64,000 nucleotides of DNA from Bradyrhizobium lablabi (GTDB lineage: Bacteria > Pseudomonadota > Alphaproteobacteria > Rhizobiales > Xanthobacteraceae). A model generated the notes under the pieces. That model was not told where the DNA came from. It saw nothing but the letters and a program-made list of their open reading frames with translations, and did no database searches. Shown here in pieces: positions 59,638-64,000 of this stretch (position 1 is its first letter; each line of letters opens with the position of its first letter). Made by a program: the position numbers and the translations under genes. The stretch covers positions 248,001-312,000 of the forward strand of contig NZ_LT670844.1 of NCBI RefSeq assembly GCF_900141755.1, read 5' to 3'.

Positions 59638-62600
59638 ATGCGAATCGAACGACGCAACACCACTTCTGGCCAGTCACCCTACGACAGGATTGATTTCAGA
59701 TTGACGACATCTGAGATCCGCAATCCCGACGGCTCGGTGGTTTTCCGTCTCGAAAATGTCGAAGTGCCGGAATTCTGGTCGCAGGTCGCCTCCGACGTGC
59801 TGGCGCAGAAGTATTTTCGTAAAGCCGGCGTCGCGGCCCGCCTGAAGAAGGTCGAGGAAGAGACCGTGCCGTCCTGGCTGTGGCGCTCGGTGCCGGACGT
59901 CGAGGCGCTCGCGGACTTGCCGGAAGCGCAGCGCTATGTCAGCGAGCTCTCGGCCAAACAGGTGTTCGATCGCCTCGCCGGCTGCTGGACCTATTGGGGC
60001 TGGAAGGGCGGATATTTCTCATCCGAAGAAGACGCGCGCGCCTTCTTTGACGAGCTTCGCTACATGCTCGCAAAGCAGATGGTGGCGCCGAACTCGCCGC
60101 AATGGTTCAACACCGGATTGCACTGGGCCTACGGCGTCGATGGCCCCGGCCAGGGCCACTATTATGTGGACTGGAAGACCGGCAAGCTGACAAAATCAAA
60201 GTCGGCCTACGAGCATCCGCAGCCGCACGCCTGTTTCATCCAGGGCATCGAGGACGACCTCGTCAACGAGGGCGGCATCATGGACCTCTGGGTGCGCGAA
60301 GCGCGGCTGTTCAAATACGGCTCCGGCACGGGCTCCAATTTTTCGCGGCTGCGCGGCGAAGGCGAAAAGCTTTCCGGCGGCGGCCGCTCGTCCGGCCTCA
60401 TGAGCTTCCTCAAGATCGGCGACCGCGCCGCCGGTGCGATCAAGTCGGGCGGCACCACGCGCCGCGCCGCCAAGATGGTGGTGGTTGACGCCGATCACCC
60501 CGATATCGAGACCTATATCGACTGGAAGGTGAAGGAAGAGCAGAAGGTCGCGGCCCTCGTGACCGGCTCAAAACTCAACCAGAAGCACCTCAAGGCCGTC
60601 TTGAAAGCCTGCGTCAATTGCGAAGGCTCCGGCGACGATTGCTTTGACCCCGAAAAAAACCCAGCGCTGCGGCGGGAGATAAAGCTCGCGCGCCGTGCGC
60701 TGGTCACCGACGCGATGATCAAGCGCGTGATCCAGTTTGCAAAGCAGGGCTATAAGGAGATCGATTTCCCGATCTACGACACCGACTGGGACTCGGAGGC
60801 CTATCTCACCGTCTCCGGCCAGAACTCCAACAACTCGGTGTCGCTGAAGGACGATTTTCTTCGCGCGGTGGAGACCGATGGCGACTGGAACCTGATCGGC
60901 CGCACCAACAAGAAGATCACCAAGACCCTGAAAGCCCGCGATCTCTGGGAAAAGATCGGCTACGCCGCCTGGGCCTCGGCCGATCCCGGCCTGCACTTCA
61001 ACACCACCATGAACGACTGGCATACCTGCAAGGCGTCCGGCGACATCCGCGCGTCAAATCCGTGCTCGGAATACATGTTTTTGGATGACACCGCCTGCAA
61101 TCTGGCATCCGCCAATCTCTTGACGTTCTATAACACCACCCCCACCCATCCCTCCCCCGCAAGCGGGGGAGGGTCAGGGAGGGGGCGCTTCGACGTGGAT
61201 GCCTATGAGCATCTCTGCCGCTTGTGGACCATCGTGCTCGAAATCTCCGTGATGATGGCGCAATTCCCGTCAAAAGCGATCGCCGAACTCTCGTATGAGT
61301 TCCGCACGCTGGGCCTCGGCTTTGCGAATATCGGCGGTCTCCTCATGACCATGGGTCTGTCTTACGACTCGAAGGAAGGCCGCGCGCTGTGCGGCGCGCT
61401 GACCGCGATCATGACCGGCGTCTCCTATGCGACGTCGGCCGAGATGGCGAAAGAGCTCGGCCCCTTCCCCGGCTACAAGAAGAACGCCAACCACATGCTG
61501 CGGGTGATCCGCAACCATCGCCGCGCCGCGCATGGCGAATCGCGTGGTTATGAAGCTTTGGCCGTCAATCCGGTGCCGCTCGATCACGCCTCGTGCAAAC
61601 AGGCCGACATCGTCGACCATGCAAAGGCCGCATGGGACCTGGCGCTCGAGCTCGGCGAACTCCATGGCTACCGCAACGCGCAGACCACAGTGGTGGCGCC
61701 GACCGGCACCATTGGCCTCGTGATGGATTGCGATACCACCGGCATCGAGCCTGACTTTGCGCTGGTGAAATTCAAAAAGCTCGCCGGCGGCGGCTATTGG
61801 AAAATCATCAACCGCGCGGTCCCCGAGGCGCTGCGTGTGCTCGGCTACCGCGAAAACGAGATCGCCGAGATCGAAGCCTATGCCGTCGGCCACGGCTCGC
61901 TCTCGAATGCGCCCGCGATCAACGTTTCCACCTTGAAAACCAAGGGCTTCACCGACGAAGCTCTCGCAAAAGTGGAAGCCGCCCTTCCGACCGCGTTCGA
62001 CATCAAATTCGCCTTCAACAAGTGGACGTTCGGTGAGGACTTCCTCCGCGATACCCTGAAGATCGACCCCGAAGCCATTGCCGCGCCTAACTTTGACCTG
62101 CTCACCGCGATCGGCTTCACAAAGCGTGAGATCGAGGCCGCCAACGTGCACATCTGCGGCGCGATGACGGTGGAAGGCGCGCCGCATCTCAAGGCCGAGC
62201 ACTACAACGTGTTCGACTGCGCCAATCCCTGCGGCAAGGTCGGCAAGCGCTATCTGTCTGTGGAAAGCCACATCCGCATGATGGCGGCATCGCAGCCGTT
62301 CATTTCGGGTGCGATCTCAAAAACCATCAACATGCCGAACGACGCCACGGTGGAGGATTGCAAGGAAGCCTATCTCCTGTCCTGGAAACTCGCGCTGAAA
62401 GCCAACGCGCTCTATCGCGACGGCTCAAAACTCTCGCAGCCTTTGAACTCGCAACTGATCAGCGACGAGGACGAGGAAGAGGATGCCGTCGAGGCGTTCT
62501 ACGACAAGCCGATGGCCGCGCGCACCGCGCAGATTTCGGAAAAGGTGGTGGAGCGGCTGGTCGAGCGCATCATCGTGATGCGCGAGCGCGAAAAAATGCC

Positions 62601-63414
62601 GGATCGCCGCAAGGGCTACACGCAAAAGGCCGTGGTCGGCGGCCACAAGGTCTATTTGCGCACCGGCGAATATGATGACGGCCGTCTCGGCGAGATCTTC
62701 ATCGACATGCACAAGGAAGGCGCGGCGCTTCGTTCGTTCATCAACAACTTCGCCATCGCGGTGTCGCTGGGTCTGCAATACGGTGTGCCGCTGGAAGAAT
62801 ATGTCGACGCCTTCACCTTCACCCGCTTCGAGCCCGCCGGCCCCGTGCAGGGCAACGACTCGATCAAATACGCGACCTCGATCCTCGACTATGTCTTCCG
62901 CGAACTCGCGGTCAGCTACATGAGCCGGTTTGACCTCGCCCATGTCGACCCCTCCGAGTCGAATTTCGACGCCATGGGTAGAGGCGTCGAGGAAGGCAAG
63001 GTGCCGGAGGGCAACAAGTACCTGTCGAAGGGCCTGACCCGCTCGCGCACGGATAATCTCGTCGTCATGCGCGGCGCCACCGAACCGCAAACCGAAGCGC
63101 GCCCGCCCAGCAACGTCACCTCGATGTCCTCCCACAGCGCATCCGCCCGCGCCTCCGACGCCGTGGAAGGCGCGGTGGCGCTGAAGCAGGAAGCCCTGCA
63201 CGATCTGTCGCCGACGGAAAAGCTGGAGGCGTTGCAGTGGAGCAAGGCGGGAGCCGCGCAACAAGCGGCACCGTCAAAGGCCGAACGCCGGGCGGAAGCC
63301 AAGGCCAAAGGCTATGAGGGCGAGATGTGCGGGGAGTGCGGGAATTTTACGCTGGTGCGGAATGGCACCTGCATGAAGTGCGATACGTGTGGGTCCACGA
63401 CGGGGTGTTCGTGA
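59638..63414 (+). CDS. nrdJ: Adenosylcobalamin-dependent (class II) ribonucleotide reductase
   Basis: The 1258-residue enzyme reduces ribonucleotides for DNA synthesis using coenzyme B12, independent of oxygen. Marks: [40 protein letters not shown], the active-site segment [20 protein letters not shown] near 477, [20 protein letters not shown], and [21 protein letters not shown] Cys-rich tail ([20 protein letters not shown] ... CGSTTGCS) is a likely zinc or redox relay. Length fits the long alphaproteobacterial form. Residues 499-516 are a palindrome-encoded insertion. A perfect terminator follows. Confidence 0.95.
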   Translation: MRIERRNTTSGQSPYDRIDFRLTTSEIRNPDGSVVFRLENVEVPEFWSQVASDVLAQKYFRKAGVAARLKKVEEETVPSWLWRSVPDVEALADLPEAQRYVSELSAKQVFDRLAGCWTYWGWKGGYFSSEEDARAFFDELRYMLAKQMVAPNSPQWFNTGLHWAYGVDGPGQGHYYVDWKTGKLTKSKSAYEHPQPHACFIQGIEDDLVNEGGIMDLWVREARLFKYGSGTGSNFSRLRGEGEKLSGGGRSSGLMSFLKIGDRAAGAIKSGGTTRRAAKMVVVDADHPDIETYIDWKVKEEQKVAALVTGSKLNQKHLKAVLKACVNCEGSGDDCFDPEKNPALRREIKLARRALVTDAMIKRVIQFAKQGYKEIDFPIYDTDWDSEAYLTVSGQNSNNSVSLKDDFLRAVETDGDWNLIGRTNKKITKTLKARDLWEKIGYAAWASADPGLHFNTTMNDWHTCKASGDIRASNPCSEYMFLDDTACNLASANLLTFYNTTPTHPSPASGGGSGRGRFDVDAYEHLCRLWTIVLEISVMMAQFPSKAIAELSYEFRTLGLGFANIGGLLMTMGLSYDSKEGRALCGALTAIMTGVSYATSAEMAKELGPFPGYKKNANHMLRVIRNHRRAAHGESRGYEALAVNPVPLDHASCKQADIVDHAKAAWDLALELGELHGYRNAQTTVVAPTGTIGLVMDCDTTGIEPDFALVKFKKLAGGGYWKIINRAVPEALRVLGYRENEIAEIEAYAVGHGSLSNAPAINVSTLKTKGFTDEALAKVEAALPTAFDIKFAFNKWTFGEDFLRDTLKIDPEAIAAPNFDLLTAIGFTKREIEAANVHICGAMTVEGAPHLKAEHYNVFDCANPCGKVGKRYLSVESHIRMMAASQPFISGAISKTINMPNDATVEDCKEAYLLSWKLALKANALYRDGSKLSQPLNSQLISDEDEEEDAVEAFYDKPMAARTAQISEKVVERLVERIIVMREREKMPDRRKGYTQKAVVGGHKVYLRTGEYDDGRLGEIFIDMHKEGAALRSFINNFAIAVSLGLQYGVPLEEYVDAFTFTRFEPAGPVQGNDSIKYATSILDYVFRELAVSYMSRFDLAHVDPSESNFDAMGRGVEEGKVPEGNKYLSKGLTRSRTDNLVVMRGATEPQTEARPPSNVTSMSSHSASARASDAVEGAVALKQEALHDLSPTEKLEALQWSKAGAAQQAAPSKAERRAEAKAKGYEGEMCGECGNFTLVRNGTCMKCDTCGSTTGCS
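61150..61173. repeat. GC-rich palindrome inserted in frame within nrdJ
   Basis: CCCTCCCCCGC (61150-61160) and GCGGGGGAGGG (61163-61173) form a perfect 11-bp stem with a 2-nt AA centre. The surrounding CACCCATCCCT...AGGGTCAGGGAGGGGG extends the purine/pyrimidine bias. It encodes roughly [14 protein letters not shown] within nrdJ. Elements of this look are common between genes in alphaproteobacteria. Confidence 0.88.
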
Positions 63415-63440
63415 GGTAAATACAACAGACAGAATAGCAA

Positions 63441-63464
63441 AAGGCCGCTCTCACGAGCGGCCTT
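63441..63464 (+). terminator. Rho-independent terminator after nrdJ
   Basis: A perfect 10-bp stem AAGGCCGCTC/GAGCGGCCTT with a TCAC tetraloop ends in CTTCGGTTT, 27 bp after the stop. Confidence 0.85.
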
Positions 63465-63470
63465 CGGTTT

Positions 63471-64000
63471 ATGTGCATGATCGACGCGACACGCAAAATG
63501 AATGAAGCCGACGTCCGCGAAGATGTTGCTATGCCACTTCTCCGAGCGTTGGGCTATGCGGCCGGAACTGCAAACGACATCATCCGTGAAAAGGCACTTG
63601 AATATCCAAATAACTTTCTTGGCAGGAAAAAGAAGGCTGACCCGCCTCTCCGCGGCCGGGCCGATTATATATTGACTGTACTCGGCGCAGGCTCTTGGAC
63701 ATTAGAAATTAAGGCAGAGGAAGTCGAAATAGACAGGGACGCAATCGAGCAAGCCATTACATACGCGCGTCACCCACAAGTTTCAGGCAGCTACGCAGCG
63801 GTCCTAAATGGACGACGCTTCGTTGCGTTTCACAACACGCAGCGATCAGACGAACCGCTGCTAATTGACTTGCCAGTAGCGGAGATCACCGAACTCGCAA
63901 AGGCGTTAGAGAATACATTATCGCCGCACGCTGTTCGGCAAAATTGCTCTCCGCCCAAAGTCGATTTGGAAATGCCACTAGCTGCGGGACTTAGGTCCAG
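63471..64000 (+). CDS. HsdR-N-like / PD-(D/E)XK nuclease-domain protein (partial, C-terminus outside window)
   Basis: An ATG at 63471 (or 63477) opens a frame that runs 176 codons to the window edge. It reads EADVREDVAMPLLRALGYAA near the start, then RGRADYILTVLGAGSWTLEI, KAEEVEIDRDAIEQAITYAR and YAAVLNGRRFVAFHNTQRSD. The D...ExK pattern (ADYIL ... LEIKAE) and QAITYARHP resemble the N-terminal nuclease domain of type I restriction R subunits and stand-alone relatives. Base and codon use are more AT-rich (ATA, TTA, CTA) than nrdJ, suggesting horizontal acquisition. What follows it is outside the window. Confidence 0.72.
   Translation, partial: MCMIDATRKMNEADVREDVAMPLLRALGYAAGTANDIIREKALEYPNNFLGRKKKADPPLRGRADYILTVLGAGSWTLEIKAEEVEIDRDAIEQAITYARHPQVSGSYAAVLNGRRFVAFHNTQRSDEPLLIDLPVAEITELAKALENTLSPHAVRQNCSPPKVDLEMPLAAGLRS

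Overview
The window looks like a chromosomal segment of an alphaproteobacterium in the Bradyrhizobium/Rhodopseudomonas group. The grounds are high GC, DUF1236 and BA14K secreted proteins, an alphaproteobacterial RNase E with a C-terminal GWW motif, a perfect sigma-EcfG-type promoter, a CtrA-type site, and large intergenic palindromes of the kind seen in Bradyrhizobium. The assignment is by recognition only; no database was searched.

Layout. 1-9.1 kb: a partial branched-chain-amino-acid-type solute-binding protein, an orphan carbamoyltransferase, then a minus-strand envelope/translation block (amidase, penicillin-binding protein 1A, release factor 2 with a programmed +1 frameshift, a beta-hydroxyacid dehydrogenase). 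9.1-13 kb: RNase E, with a long structured leader and a roughly 245-residue His/acidic-rich insertion in its S1 domain. 13-20 kb: a lipase-like hydrolase, DctA, BioY, an aminotransferase, an M48 protease with TPRs and a DsbA-like oxidoreductase. 21-27.9 kb: a stress-type DUF1236 protein, aroQ-accB-accC, then three translationally overlapping phosphorelay genes.

28-41.2 kb is an accessory-looking stretch of small orphan genes and non-coding sequence. It holds a cyclase/TPR gene broken by a 14-nt tandem duplication, at least four copies of a degenerate hairpin repeat, a second solute-binding protein, a probable group IIC intron with its reverse transcriptase, and a 168-residue protein whose C-terminal half is almost only Gly and Cys (20 Cys), followed by a monooxygenase-fold protein. 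Core genes resume with aat and a DUF2155 protein. From memory of related genomes these lie close to accC, so this stretch is probably inserted.

41.3-64 kb: hydrolase, transporters and a Na+/H+ antiporter, then a mostly plus-strand membrane/sensor cluster (48-54 kb: 39-residue membrane miniprotein, four-helix membrane protein, TAXI solute-binding protein without a TRAP permease, DUF4239 protein, PAS histidine kinase). Next come a divergent GlxA-regulator/DJ-1 pair around a shared inverted repeat, two large intergenic palindromes, an NDUFA12-type complex I protein, a BA14K protein, a DMT exporter, and B12-dependent ribonucleotide reductase nrdJ. nrdJ carries an in-frame GC-rich palindrome and a long leader with candidate NrdR boxes. 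The window ends in a partial HsdR-N/PD-(D/E)XK nuclease gene of lower GC. No rRNA, tRNA or CRISPR array was seen.

Strongest leads: the Gly/Cys-rich protein (possible RiPP precursor or secreted metal/redox protein), the RNase E His-rich insertion, the palindrome inside nrdJ, the dispersed hairpin repeat family, and the 14-nt duplication that breaks the cyclase gene.
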